Positions 10,421 through 19,497 of a stretch of DNA of 64,000 bases are shown piece by piece (the first letter of the stretch is position 1; the number at the start of each line of letters is the position of its first letter). Position numbers and translations under genes: made by a program. The DNA comes from Pseudomonadota bacterium (GTDB taxonomy: Bacteria > Pseudomonadota > Gammaproteobacteria > Xanthomonadales > Rhodanobacteraceae), in NCBI GenBank assembly GCA_023430685.1, contig JAEYZH010000049.1, forward strand, positions 1-64,000, in the 5' to 3' direction. Under the pieces are notes generated by a model. That model had not been told where the DNA came from, ran no database searches, and saw only the letters and a list, made by a program, of their open reading frames with translations.

Positions 10421-10545
10421 ACCTGCAGGAGCGACGCAGGCGCGATCGCCGAAGCACCGAAAGCCGATGACGCCGAGCGCTTGCAGCAGCACCGCCGCGG
10501 CGCCGCCGCTCCTGCGGGGACCAAGGCGCGATCGACACCGCCGCG
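10421..10545. repeat. Inverted pair of REP-like elements (GCAGGAGCG core)
   Basis: Between the convergent ltaE and prlC genes, CTGCAGGAGCGACGCAGG (+ strand, 10423-10440) is mirrored by CCCCGCAGGAGCGGCGGCG on the - strand (about 10501-10520). Both then run into GGCGCGATCG blocks (10439-10449 and 10525-10534). The core resembles the TGTAGGAGCG REP family widespread in Xanthomonadales and Pseudomonas. Two opposed copies suggest a REPIN-like unit. Confidence 0.5.
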
Positions 10546-10549
10546 ACCC

Positions 10550-12595
10550 TCACGCCGCAAGGCCGTAGCTGCGCAGCAGCGCATCCGGTTCCGGTGCGCG
10601 GCCGCGGAACTCGATGAAGGATTCGAGCGCGGGACGCGAACTGCCGACGCCGAGGATCGCGCGACGGTACGCCTCGCCGGTCGCGCGGTCGAACACGCCG
10701 GCGTCCTCGAAGCGCGCGAACGCATCGGCCGACAGCACTTCGGCCCACAGATAGCTGTAGTAGCCAGCGCCATAGCCACCGGCGAAGATGTGCGTGAATG
10801 CATGCGGGAAGCGCTGCCACGCGGGGGGCTTCAGCACCGACACCTCGTCGCGCACCTCGTCGAGGATCTCGAGCGCGCGTGCGCCGCGTGACGGGTCGTA
10901 CTCGCGGTGCAGGCGGAAGTCGAACAGTCCGAACTCGAGCTGGCGCACGAGGAACAGTCCTGCATGGAAATGCCGCGCGGCCTGCATGCGTGCGAACAGC
11001 GCATCCGGGAGCTTTTCGCCGGTCTGCCAGTGGCGCGCGAACAGGTCGAGCGCCTCGCGCTGCCAGCCGAAGTTCTCCATGAACTGGCTCGGCAACTCGA
11101 CTGCATCCCATTCGACGCCGTTGATGCCCGCGATGCCCGGAAGGTCGACCTCGGTCAACAGGTGGTGCAGGCCGTGGCCGAACTCGTGGAACATCGTGAG
11201 CACGTCGTCGTGGGTCAGCAGGGACGGCGTCGTCGCGGTCGGCGGCGCGAAATTGCAGGTCAGGAACGCCACCGGGTGTTGCACCGCGTCGCCGCGACGG
11301 AAGCGGTTCACGCACACATCCATCCATGCGCCGCCACGCTTCCCCGCTCGCGCGTAAAGATCGAGGTAGGCACCCGCGAACACCTGGCCCGAGGCATCGA
11401 CGAGGTCGTAGTAGCGCACGTCGGGGTGCCAGGCCTCGACGCCTTCACGCAGGCGCAGCGACACGCCGAATACGCGCCCGGTGATCGCGAACAGGCCTTC
11501 GAGCACGCGGTCGAGCGCGAAATAGGGCTTGAGCTCCTCTTCGTTCAGCGCGTACTTGCGCTCGCGCAACTTCTCGGCCGCGTAGCCGACGTCCCAGGGC
11601 TCGAGCTCCGCTATGCCGAGAGACCCGGCCGCGAACGCGCGCAGTTCCGCGAGTTCGCGTTCGGCGACCGGTCGCGCGCGCGCGGCGAGATCGCGCAGGA
11701 ACGTGAACACCGCATCGGGCGAGGGCGCCATCTTGGTCGCGAGCGACTCCTCCGCCGCGTCGGCGAAACCGAGCAGGCGCGCGGCCTCGTGTCGCAGCGC
11801 GAGAATGCGTTCGATGCGCGCGGAGTTGTCGAACTCGCCGGCATTCGGCCCCTGGTCCGACGCGCGCGTCTGGTACGCCGCGTAGACGCGCGCCCGCAGC
11901 GCGCGATCGTCGGCATAGGTCAGCACGGCCTGCACGCTCGGCTGCTTCAAGGTCACGAGCCAGCCGTCCTGGTCCTTCTCCGTGGCGTAGGCGCGCAGCA
12001 CCGCGAGCCCCGACTCGGGGATGCCGGCGACGCCGGAAGCGCTCGTGATCGATTCGCTCCAGGCATCGGTCGCATCGAGCACGGCTTCCTCGAAACCGGT
12101 CGCGAGCTTCGCGAGCTCGTTCGCGATCTCGCGAAAACGCGAGCGCGCCGGTTCCTCGAGCGCGACGCCCGACAGGCGGAAATCGCGCAACGCGTGTTCG
12201 ACCAGGGTGCGCGCCGCGCGCGGCAGCGCCGTCGTGCCGGCGTCGTCCGCGACTGCCTTGACCGCGGCGTACAGCGCGCGGTTCTGGCCGAGCTCGCTCG
12301 CGTGCTCGACGATCTTCTCCTGCGCGGTCGCGTAGGCCTTGCGCAGCTCTTCCGAATCGGCGACGCCATGCAGGTGCGACACCGGCGCCCATACACGGTT
12401 GAGGCGGTCCTCGAGTTCCTCGCCCGCGAGCATCACGCTCGCGAAATCGCGAGGCGCATCGGAAGCGAGCAATGCGTCGATGCGCGCGCGGTAATCGGCG
12501 AGCACGGAGTCGACCGCCGGCACCACGTGTTCGGGGCGGATCGCGGCGAAGCGCGGCAGCGCGGAGGCATCGAGCAGGGGATTGGCGTGGGTCAT
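10550..12595 (-). CDS. prlC: Oligopeptidase A (M3 zinc metallopeptidase)
   Basis: The 681-residue cytosolic peptidase degrades oligopeptides and cleaved signal peptides. Length equals E. coli OpdA/PrlC (680). The catalytic helix carries HEFGHGLHHLL (HExxH with the downstream Glu in the family position). Other M3 landmarks are DLYARAGKRGGAWM, VAFLTCNF and the C-terminal AGGYGAGYYSYLWAEVLSADAF. The frame extends 19 codons upstream, but homology begins at MTHANPLLD, so ATG 12595 was chosen. It converges on ltaE. Confidence 0.95.
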   Translation of the reverse strand: MTHANPLLDASALPRFAAIRPEHVVPAVDSVLADYRARIDALLASDAPRDFASVMLAGEELEDRLNRVWAPVSHLHGVADSEELRKAYATAQEKIVEHASELGQNRALYAAVKAVADDAGTTALPRAARTLVEHALRDFRLSGVALEEPARSRFREIANELAKLATGFEEAVLDATDAWSESITSASGVAGIPESGLAVLRAYATEKDQDGWLVTLKQPSVQAVLTYADDRALRARVYAAYQTRASDQGPNAGEFDNSARIERILALRHEAARLLGFADAAEESLATKMAPSPDAVFTFLRDLAARARPVAERELAELRAFAAGSLGIAELEPWDVGYAAEKLRERKYALNEEELKPYFALDRVLEGLFAITGRVFGVSLRLREGVEAWHPDVRYYDLVDASGQVFAGAYLDLYARAGKRGGAWMDVCVNRFRRGDAVQHPVAFLTCNFAPPTATTPSLLTHDDVLTMFHEFGHGLHHLLTEVDLPGIAGINGVEWDAVELPSQFMENFGWQREALDLFARHWQTGEKLPDALFARMQAARHFHAGLFLVRQLEFGLFDFRLHREYDPSRGARALEILDEVRDEVSVLKPPAWQRFPHAFTHIFAGGYGAGYYSYLWAEVLSADAFARFEDAGVFDRATGEAYRRAILGVGSSRPALESFIEFRGRAPEPDALLRSYGLAA

Positions 12596-12700
12596 CGGGC
12601 GCGGAATTCGGACGGGACACCACAACGTGGCGTGCAGGCGCGCCGAAATCAAGCAGACGGGATGCTAGGCTTGCGCGCTCCCGTCGCCGCGGTACGCGCC

Positions 12701-13234
12701 ATGAACATCCGACCCTACCAGGGCATCCTGCCGCGCCTCGGCGCGAACGCCTACGTCGACCCGGGCGCGCACCTGATCGGCGACGTCGAACTCGGCGACG
12801 ACGCCTCGCTCTGGCCCTGCGCGGTCGCGCGCGGTGACGTGCACTGGATCCGCATCGGCGCGCGCACCAACGTGCAGGACGGCGCGGTGCTGCACGTGAC
12901 GCACGACGGTGAATACACGAAAGGCGGCTTCCCGCTGACGATCGGCGCCGACGTCACGATCGGCCACGCCGCGGTCGTGCATGCCTGCACGATCGGCGAT
13001 GCCTGCCTGATCGGCATGCATGCGACCGTGCTCGACGGCGTCGTCGTCGAACGCCACGCCATGATCGGCGCGGGCGCGGTGGTGACGCCGGGCAAGCGCG
13101 TCGGCGAAGGCGAACTCTGGCTCGGCAATCCCGCGCGCCGCGTGCGCCTCCTGTCGGACGAGGAGATCGGGCGCCTCTACTACTCCGCGCGCCACTACGT
13201 GAAGCTCAAGAACCGCTACCTCGGCATCGAGTGA
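12701..13234 (+). CDS. yrdA: Gamma-carbonic anhydrase-like hexapeptide protein YrdA
   Basis: The 177-residue left-handed beta-helix protein aligns along its length with E. coli YrdA (IRPYQGILPRLG, ARTNVQDGAVLHVTHDG, LTIGADVTIGHAAVVHACTIG, GAGAVVTPGKRV). The three histidines expected for a gamma-class zinc site are present (LHVTHDG, IGHAAVVHAC). Hexapeptide repeats run from about residue 20 to 140. Some members hydrate CO2; many show no activity, so the role is uncertain. It diverges from prlC. Confidence 0.93.
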   Translation: MNIRPYQGILPRLGANAYVDPGAHLIGDVELGDDASLWPCAVARGDVHWIRIGARTNVQDGAVLHVTHDGEYTKGGFPLTIGADVTIGHAAVVHACTIGDACLIGMHATVLDGVVVERHAMIGAGAVVTPGKRVGEGELWLGNPARRVRLLSDEEIGRLYYSARHYVKLKNRYLGIE

Positions 13235-13272
13235 TGCGGTGGGGCCGTGCGGCGACGATCGAAAGACCGAAT

Positions 13273-13352
13273 CACGGAGAACACGCGGCAAGAATGTCGG
13301 CGGTCATCCACCGTCCTTCCATCCGGCTGCGGGAGTCTCCGCGTTCTCCGTG
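13273..13352. repeat. Long inverted repeat between convergent genes
   Basis: CACGGAGAACACGCGG (13273-13288) and CCGCGTTCTCCGTG (13339-13352) are inverted copies with 13-14 matching positions, about 50 bases apart. They fill the gap between yrdA and the leftward operon end. The CACGGAGAACACGG motif is a familiar dispersed repeat in Xanthomonadales. It could form a cruciform or a bidirectional transcription stop. Confidence 0.55.
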
Positions 13353-13370
13353 TTCGAATCCTTTCGGGTG

Positions 13371-14186
13371 TTACTGCGGCGCACCCTCGAAACCGTCTGC
13401 GAACACGCGATCGGTGACACCTTGCGGCGGGAAACGCGGGTCGAACAGGCAGATGCTTCGTGCCGGTTGCAGCGCGCGGCTGCCGTTGCAGGCGTACACG
13501 GCGGCGGATGACGCCGCGGCGTCCTGCGTGCCGATCGATGCGCCGATGCCGCCGTCGCCGGTCGCGAGGTATTGCAGCGCGATCTCGAAGCTCGCGTGGT
13601 AGAGCACGACCTGGAACGCGAGTCCGTCGTCATGGCCGACGCGCGTCCAGTCGCTCCAGTCGAACACGCTGCAGCCCTCGTCCACGCCCGACGCCGCGGC
13701 TCGCGGGCAACTCGCGTAATGCACGCTGCGCAGTGCGCCGCCGCTGCCGGCCGCGAGGTCGTCGTGCCAGGCGAGGATGCGCGAGGTGGCCGCACCGACA
13801 TGGTCGGGCGCCGCGGGCAATGGGCAGTCGTTGCTGAAATCGCCGCCATCGTCCTCATGCGGCCCGTTCGCGGCCGCGAGATAGCCGTTCGTCGACATCG
13901 CCAACTGCAGCGTCGCGACGCCGTAGAGCTCGAACGGCTCGGCCAGCAGCACGAGCGCGTGGCCGTCGTCCGCGGCCGAGCTCGCGCCGTCGGCGGCGAC
14001 CGGCAGCAACGGTGCCGAGCCCGACACGTCGATCGGGGCGAATGCGCAGGTCGCCGGTTCGTCGGAAACGAGATAGCCCCAGGCGTCGGAAGCGATCGCC
14101 ACGCGCTGCGCGGATGCGGCATGGAACGGCAGCACGCACGCGCAAGCCAGCGTCGCGAGTCGGATCGCCATCATCGCGTGCATCAC
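13371..14186 (-). CDS. Secreted beta-rich protein with C-terminal FADGFE tail
   Basis: This 271-residue protein of unknown function has a signal peptide (to about residue 26, ending AASA) and a Ser/Gly/Asp-rich body. A STNGYLAA...ILAWHDDL...FDWSDW...LAFQVVLYHASFEIALQY pattern recalls nidogen-like (NIDO) beta-sandwich folds. Paired cysteines suggest periplasmic or extracellular life. It ends VFADGFEGAPQ, the tail motif seen on other exported proteins in this window. ATG overlaps the stop of the upstream gene (ATGA), which makes it the last gene of the chaperone-usher-like operon. Confidence 0.75.
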   Translation of the reverse strand: MMHAMMAIRLATLACACVLPFHAASAQRVAIASDAWGYLVSDEPATCAFAPIDVSGSAPLLPVAADGASSAADDGHALVLLAEPFELYGVATLQLAMSTNGYLAAANGPHEDDGGDFSNDCPLPAAPDHVGAATSRILAWHDDLAAGSGGALRSVHYASCPRAAASGVDEGCSVFDWSDWTRVGHDDGLAFQVVLYHASFEIALQYLATGDGGIGASIGTQDAAASSAAVYACNGSRALQPARSICLFDPRFPPQGVTDRVFADGFEGAPQ

Positions 14187-16114
14187 GGTCCCCTCGCAGA
14201 GAAGATCTCGATGTTGCCGTCCGCGTTGTCACCGAGCGGATCGTCGGCACCGTAGAAGTGGATGACCGGTACCGAACCGTCCAGTCCGATCCGCGCGCCG
14301 GTCGCACCGAGCACGCCCTGGAACACGATCACGTCGGTCGCGGGCGTCGTGCGCTGGCGGCGACCGATCTCGCTGAGGAACGAGGTGCCGAGTCGCTCGA
14401 ATGCATAGTTGTTGCCGTCCGGGTGCAACGAAACCGAGAGGTAGCGCGGCGTCGTCGCGGCCGTCGTGAGCTGGCTGGTGCCACCGCTCGCGTCGTTGAC
14501 GAACACCTGCCACGAATCACAGGCTGCATTGGTTCCCGCCAGGTCCGCATTGGAGATGAACAGCGTGTAGCGGCCCGAGGTGCCACCGACGTCGGGCGAG
14601 AAATTGAACACGGTTTCGGAACCGCTGCCGCCGGTGCAGGTGCGCGTCGCTGCGGTCGCCGTGACCTGGCGCCAGCCGGCGGTGCCGGTGGTCGAGAGAT
14701 CCTTGCGGAAGACCTCCCAGCTTGCGTCGCTGTTGTTGCTGCCGCCGCGCGGGTTGCAGTTGGATTCGAGCACGACGAACTGGCCGGCGCCGCTGTTGCC
14801 ATCGATGCGCGGATTGCGCGCCTCGCAGGCGCCGGTTCCGAGCAGTTCGAGCACCGCGGGCGCGGGCCAGCTGGTCGCGCCGCGCGTCGACACCACGATC
14901 TTGCGGGCGCTGCCCGCGCCGGTCAGCGACGCGCAGGTCGACTCCCAGACGATGCGCGTGCCGTTCTCGCCGATCACGGGATTCTCGTTCACGCAGCCGG
15001 CCGGGATCGACGCGGGCGTCACGGTCTCGACCACGCCACCACTGCGGTCCCAGCGGTAGACATGCTGCGGCGCGCTCGCGTTGAGGCGCGCGGAGATCGC
15101 GACGTAGCGACCGGCCGCATTGGCGACCATCGCGAGGTTCTGCACGCTGCCGCCGGACGCGAGCGTGAGGCCCGTCGCGCGCGCGTAGGCCGAACCGTTC
15201 CACGCATAGACCTGGCGGATCGCGTTCGGGTTGTCGCCGGTCAGGTTCGCGCTCGATGCGAACGCGAGCTGGGTACCGGTCGAATTCGTCGCGATCGGGA
15301 AGCTGTCGACCGGGCGCAGCTCGAAGCCGCCGCCCTTGACTTCGACCGCCGAGCCGCTGGTTTCGGTGATCTGGCGCAGCGACTCGGTCGGCGTCGCATC
15401 GCAGGATGAGCGGATCTCGACCTGGTCGAGCATCAGCGCGGAGTCGTAGCCGGTGTCGCCCTGGTCGAGCGCGGCGAAGCGCAGCGTGACCGTCGCGCCC
15501 GCGCTGAGTCCACCGATCGGCACGCAGGCATGGCGCCAGCCACCCACGCCGTGTCGCAGCAGCGTGTTGCGCACGGCAGCGGGCGAGGTCGCGTTGAGCG
15601 TCCAGTTGACGAGGCCGAGCCCCGTGCACGGCGCGCTCGGGAAGTTCGAGTAGTTGCTGCCGTTGCTCTTGCACGAGCTGCCGGACCAGGCCTGCACGAG
15701 CGGACCGCCGTTGATCCCGATGCGCAGGTCGAACAGGTCGTCGAAGTCGTCGGGTTGCTGCTGCTCGCTGGACGGATAGTTCCAGTCGAAAGCGAGCACC
15801 GCGGGCGCGAACGGCACGGTGACGGTCTGCGTCAGCGAGACGAAGTCGAAGTCATCGGTGGTGTTGCCGTCGTAGCGCTGCGCGCCGCCGCCGCGGTTCT
15901 CGGGTCCGGTCGACAGCAGCGCGAACCAGGTGCCGTCGACGGTCGGTGGCGTACCGCCGGTGAAGTGCGAGGTGCGCACCGTTGCGGCCGCGCCGGTGCC
16001 GCCGACGCTCCAGCCCGCGAGCGTGCCGGTTTCGAAATTGCCGTTGGCGAGCTGTGCCGCAGCCGGTCCGGCGGCAAGGCTGCAGGCGAGCAGGACGGGC
16101 AGGCGCAGGTTCAT
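14183..16114 (-). CDS. Large secreted protein: jelly-roll-like N-terminus plus PD40-like propeller
   Basis: The 643-residue exported protein (signal peptide about 1-20, ending PAAA) has no recognised family. The first third begins with LANGNFETGTLAGWSVGG, the usual start of carbohydrate-binding-type jelly-roll domains, and contains Cys pairs. From about residue 265 it shows repeats of the type S-x-x-G-x-x-x-A-F-x-S, R-Q-V-Y-x-W and N-P-x-I/V-x-x-N/E-G, consistent with a TolB/PD40-like propeller. It sits fifth in the operon, overlapping the usher-like gene upstream and the last gene downstream by 4 bases each. It may be a surface-exposed cargo or tip protein; that is inference. Confidence 0.7.
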   Translation of the reverse strand: MNLRLPVLLACSLAAGPAAAQLANGNFETGTLAGWSVGGTGAAATVRTSHFTGGTPPTVDGTWFALLSTGPENRGGGAQRYDGNTTDDFDFVSLTQTVTVPFAPAVLAFDWNYPSSEQQQPDDFDDLFDLRIGINGGPLVQAWSGSSCKSNGSNYSNFPSAPCTGLGLVNWTLNATSPAAVRNTLLRHGVGGWRHACVPIGGLSAGATVTLRFAALDQGDTGYDSALMLDQVEIRSSCDATPTESLRQITETSGSAVEVKGGGFELRPVDSFPIATNSTGTQLAFASSANLTGDNPNAIRQVYAWNGSAYARATGLTLASGGSVQNLAMVANAAGRYVAISARLNASAPQHVYRWDRSGGVVETVTPASIPAGCVNENPVIGENGTRIVWESTCASLTGAGSARKIVVSTRGATSWPAPAVLELLGTGACEARNPRIDGNSGAGQFVVLESNCNPRGGSNNSDASWEVFRKDLSTTGTAGWRQVTATAATRTCTGGSGSETVFNFSPDVGGTSGRYTLFISNADLAGTNAACDSWQVFVNDASGGTSQLTTAATTPRYLSVSLHPDGNNYAFERLGTSFLSEIGRRQRTTPATDVIVFQGVLGATGARIGLDGSVPVIHFYGADDPLGDNADGNIEIFSARGP

Positions 16115-18654
16115 CGTGGAGTCCTCGCATCGAGGTCGATGCCGAAGGCGAATTCGCGCTCGAGGCGCAGGTCGCGTGCAAGGCCACCCTCGGCCTGCAC
16201 GCGGTAGGATCCGGCCGCGAGCCCGTCGACGCGATAGTAGCCCCAGGCATCGCTGCGCGCGCTCGCGACGCGGCGGCCTTCGGCGTCGAACACCTCGAGC
16301 GCGCGATCGGCGAGCGGTGCGCCCGCGGCGTCGAGCACGCGCCCGGCGAAGCCGAGCCGCAACGCAAGGCCGAAGTCGACGCGCGTGGCTGCGCCCGCGC
16401 GTACCTCGACGCGGCGCACCGGATCGGCCGGCTGGTACTCGAGCGGCAGTTCGCCGCTGTCGAGCGACAGCGAATAGATGCCGTCGGGCAACTGGCCGAT
16501 CGCGAAGCGACCGGAGCCGTCGACTTCGCCGCGCCAGCGGCCATCGAGCAGCACGCCGACGCCCGCGAGCCGGCGCGCATCGAGCCCGTCTCCCGCGACG
16601 ATGCGACCGGAGATGCCGCCGTCGTCGCCGCGCCGCTCGCGGTAGCCGCCGCGTGCAAGACCCGAGGGCGTCACCGCGAAATCGGCGACCATCGACAGCA
16701 TCGCGATGCGGCCGGAGCCGCCGAACTGCCCACGCTGGAGTGGATCGTCGAGCACCTGCGCGCGCAGCAGCAGGCCAGGGCGCAGCTCTCCGCTGCCTTC
16801 GAGCAGGTAGCCCGCGTGGCCACGGCCGTGCAGCGCGCCGAGCGTCCACGAGAACGGCCAGCGCGCGCTGCCCGGGCCGTTGAGGTAGACGCCGGTGCGT
16901 CGACCGAGGCCATCCTCATCGACGAGTTGCGCGCGCAGCAGCAGGCGATTCGGCAGCCTCTGGTCGAGCGTGAACTGGCGCTGGTCGCGGTAGTTCGCGT
17001 AGCCGAGCGTGGTGTCCCGCAGCGGTGCCCAGCGCGCGACCGTCACGTAGCGACCGTCGTAGTCGGGCCGCAGCGACAGCGCGAGATCCGCACGCGGCTG
17101 CCATTGCAACGCGGGCTTGATGAAGTCGACCTCGCCGGCTTCGCCGCCGCGCGAATGGCGCGCGACCAGCGATGCCGCGAGCCCCGCACGCGGACGCCAG
17201 CCGGCTTCGGCCGTGTAGTCCGCGCGCGCGATCGCCTCGTCGTCGAGGAAACCGGCCTCGCGATGGCTGAACCAGCCGTTCCAGAACAGTGCGCCGCGCG
17301 CGCCGTCGCCGTAGACCTCGGCCGCGTTGCCTTCGCCCGCATGTGCGAGCGTGGCCGACCACACGCCGAGTGCGCCGAGCGAGGCGACCGCGCCGGCCGC
17401 GCCCTGCGGGCGCCTGCCGCTGTCCTGCCATGCGGCCATCAGCGTGAGGCCGTCGCGCACGCCCTGGCGCCACTGGTAGAAGCCCGCGCGTTCGCCGCCC
17501 TGGTCGAGGCGGTCGAGCGGATTGGCGCTGGTGCCGAAACCGGCATGGTGCAGCATCGCGCCTTCGGGCAGCAGGCGATCGCTCGCGACCGGACGGATGT
17601 CGTCGACGCGCAGCGGCACGTCGGCCTGGCCCGGTTCGTAGATCGCGACTTCGATGCGCTCGCCAGTGCCGGCCTGGTCGCGGAATTCGTATTGGCCGTC
17701 GAGTGCGATCGGCGTGCGCGCGACGACTTGGCCGTCGCGACGGAGTTCAGCGACGCCGCCCGGAGGCCCCTTGCCGCGCAGCGTGCGCTGCGCATCGAGC
17801 CGGCTCGCGACGAGGCCGTCGCCATAGGCCGCGTCGAACAGCGCGCGCGGCCGATTGCTCCATGCGACCTGCGCGCCGGTCAGGTAGAAGCCCGGCAGCA
17901 GCCCGCCGATCGAACCGGACAGTTCGCGTCCGACCAGGTAGCGCGTGTTGCCGCGTCCACCCGCGAGCGCCCACAGGTCCAGGCGCCGATCGGACTCGAA
18001 ATCGTCGATCTCGCGCAGGTACCAGTTGGCCGGGCCGGCCACGCCCGCGAGATCGGTGGTGCCGAGCCAGCTCGAGGAGTGCGCGTCGCCGCGCCACGCG
18101 ATCTCGCTGCGCCAGCGCGACAGGCTCGCGCGCGGCGCGCGAATGTCGGCCGGAGCAGGCGCGGCCTGCGCCGCGTCACCGGCCGCGGTCGCGAAAGGAT
18201 CCCAGCCGAGGTCGACGCGCAGCGCGTACTCGCCGCGGTCGAAGCGCATGCGCGCGCCGAATGCCTGCTCGAGCGTCGCGACGTCGACGAACAGGAAGCC
18301 CTGGATCTCGCTGGCCTGCGCGCGCGGCACGCGCGCTTCGCCGAGTGGCGTCGCGAACACGAGCGCGTCCTCGCGCGGCTCGGCCACGAGTCGCAGCGCG
18401 CGCACGAGATAGTCGAGCGCGACGAGCGTGACGCCCGCGCGTTGCACGACCGCGAGCGCATCGTGGCGTTCATCGCCGTTGACGACGAGGGCGGCGAGCT
18501 GGATCTGCGGCGCGCTGCCCGCGCCGACCGCGTCGGCATAACCCCCGAAGGGACTCGCCGCGGGCGCAGCCACCGCCTGGCCCGCGCAGAGCAGGCCGGC
18601 CACTGCGAATGCGACAGCGAGTCGCGTCGGCGCGAGCGGGAGGTGGCGCGACAT
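16111..18654 (-). CDS. Usher-like outer-membrane protein with C-terminal Ig-type repeats
   Basis: The 847-residue exported protein (signal peptide ending QAVAA, about residue 29) looks like a divergent fimbrial usher. After an N-terminal periplasmic domain (about 45-150) comes barrel-like alternating sequence. It is interrupted by a segment resembling the usher plug: VAELRRDGQVVARTPIALDG, then RIEVAIYEPGQADVPLRVDD, then DRLLPEGAMLHHAGFG (about 305-390). The C-terminal 170 residues hold two carboxypeptidase-regulatory-like modules (GRFAIGQLPDGIYSLSLD, WGYYRVDGLAAGSYRVQAE). Its neighbour is a PapD-like chaperone 6 bases upstream. It is either an alternative (alpha/CS1-like) usher or a related fibre exporter. 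Confidence 0.72.
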   Translation of the reverse strand: MSRHLPLAPTRLAVAFAVAGLLCAGQAVAAPAASPFGGYADAVGAGSAPQIQLAALVVNGDERHDALAVVQRAGVTLVALDYLVRALRLVAEPREDALVFATPLGEARVPRAQASEIQGFLFVDVATLEQAFGARMRFDRGEYALRVDLGWDPFATAAGDAAQAAPAPADIRAPRASLSRWRSEIAWRGDAHSSSWLGTTDLAGVAGPANWYLREIDDFESDRRLDLWALAGGRGNTRYLVGRELSGSIGGLLPGFYLTGAQVAWSNRPRALFDAAYGDGLVASRLDAQRTLRGKGPPGGVAELRRDGQVVARTPIALDGQYEFRDQAGTGERIEVAIYEPGQADVPLRVDDIRPVASDRLLPEGAMLHHAGFGTSANPLDRLDQGGERAGFYQWRQGVRDGLTLMAAWQDSGRRPQGAAGAVASLGALGVWSATLAHAGEGNAAEVYGDGARGALFWNGWFSHREAGFLDDEAIARADYTAEAGWRPRAGLAASLVARHSRGGEAGEVDFIKPALQWQPRADLALSLRPDYDGRYVTVARWAPLRDTTLGYANYRDQRQFTLDQRLPNRLLLRAQLVDEDGLGRRTGVYLNGPGSARWPFSWTLGALHGRGHAGYLLEGSGELRPGLLLRAQVLDDPLQRGQFGGSGRIAMLSMVADFAVTPSGLARGGYRERRGDDGGISGRIVAGDGLDARRLAGVGVLLDGRWRGEVDGSGRFAIGQLPDGIYSLSLDSGELPLEYQPADPVRRVEVRAGAATRVDFGLALRLGFAGRVLDAAGAPLADRALEVFDAEGRRVASARSDAWGYYRVDGLAAGSYRVQAEGGLARDLRLEREFAFGIDLDARTPR

Positions 18655-18660
18655 CGGCGG

Positions 18661-19497
18661 TTACCGCGCGGCGACGACGTAGTCGACCATGGCCGCGACC
18701 GGCGTGTCGCCGAAGCGGCCATCGACCGCGACGACGTAGCGTCCGGGTGCGAGCGCATGCGCGGCGAGGTCGAGCGGAACCGTGCGCCGCGTCTGCGGCA
18801 GCACCGAGGTGCCCGGCAACGCGCCGGCCGCGACCGCGCCGGCCGGCAGGCGCTTCACGAGGTCTTGCGCGCGATCGAGGCGCGGCACGTTCGCGGCGCC
18901 CGGGAACGCGGAAGCCGGATACACGACGTACTGGCCGGCGAGCCGGGTGGTCGCATTGCCGGTCGTCTCGAGGTCGAATGCGAGGCCGCCCGCACGCGCA
19001 CCGAGCGCATGCAGGGCGCCGCGCCGGTCGACCGGACCCGAGTGCACGTAGATCGCGGCGCCGATGCGGAAACGCACGGCGAGCGTGGTCGCCGCTTGAG
19101 GCGCCGCGATCGGGGTCTCCTCGTTGAAGTAGAGCATCAGGCGCTGTTCGCCCGGTGGCAGCGCGACAGGCGGGCGCAGCGAGAAGCGCACGGCCTGCGA
19201 CTGGCCGGGCGGCAACTCGAATTCGAGCGGACTGACCACGGTCCAGCGCTCGAGCCCGAGCGGGCCCGGCGGCAGGTCGCGCACGTTGTTGCCCTCGTCC
19301 TTGTCCCACGACGACAGCGACACGCGCACGCGCTTGGTCTCGCTGGTTTCGTTGTAGATCCGGAACGCATTCGTCGATGCGGCCTCGGCCACGTCGAGTT
19401 CGAGCATCTGCGGCGACACCGCGACCTGCGCCGCGGCGGGAACGGCCGCGAACAGCATCGACAGCGCGAGCGCGCGCAGCAGGGAAAACCGGTTCAT
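18661..19497 (-). CDS. PapD-like periplasmic fimbrial chaperone
   Basis: The 278-residue exported protein (signal peptide ending AAAQ near residue 24) starts its mature part VAVSPQMLELDVAEAASTNAFRIYNETSETKRVRVSL, the first Ig-fold strand pattern of pilus chaperones. It has alternating hydrophobics in the PPGQSQAVRFSLRPP strand (G1-like) and LMLYFNEETPI. The second half is a smaller beta-domain. Family members cap fimbrial subunits by donor-strand complementation before delivery to the usher. The start overlaps the upstream gene by 4 bases and the stop is 6 bases before the usher-like gene. Confidence 0.78.
   Translation of the reverse strand: MNRFSLLRALALSMLFAAVPAAAQVAVSPQMLELDVAEAASTNAFRIYNETSETKRVRVSLSSWDKDEGNNVRDLPPGPLGLERWTVVSPLEFELPPGQSQAVRFSLRPPVALPPGEQRLMLYFNEETPIAAPQAATTLAVRFRIGAAIYVHSGPVDRRGALHALGARAGGLAFDLETTGNATTRLAGQYVVYPASAFPGAANVPRLDRAQDLVKRLPAGAVAAGALPGTSVLPQTRRTVPLDLAAHALAPGRYVVAVDGRFGDTPVAAMVDYVVAAR

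Noticed and set aside
13341..13372. GTTCGAATC as a possible tRNA T-loop
   Set aside because: No T-stem, acceptor stem or anticodon arm can be built around it; it is part of the inverted repeat.
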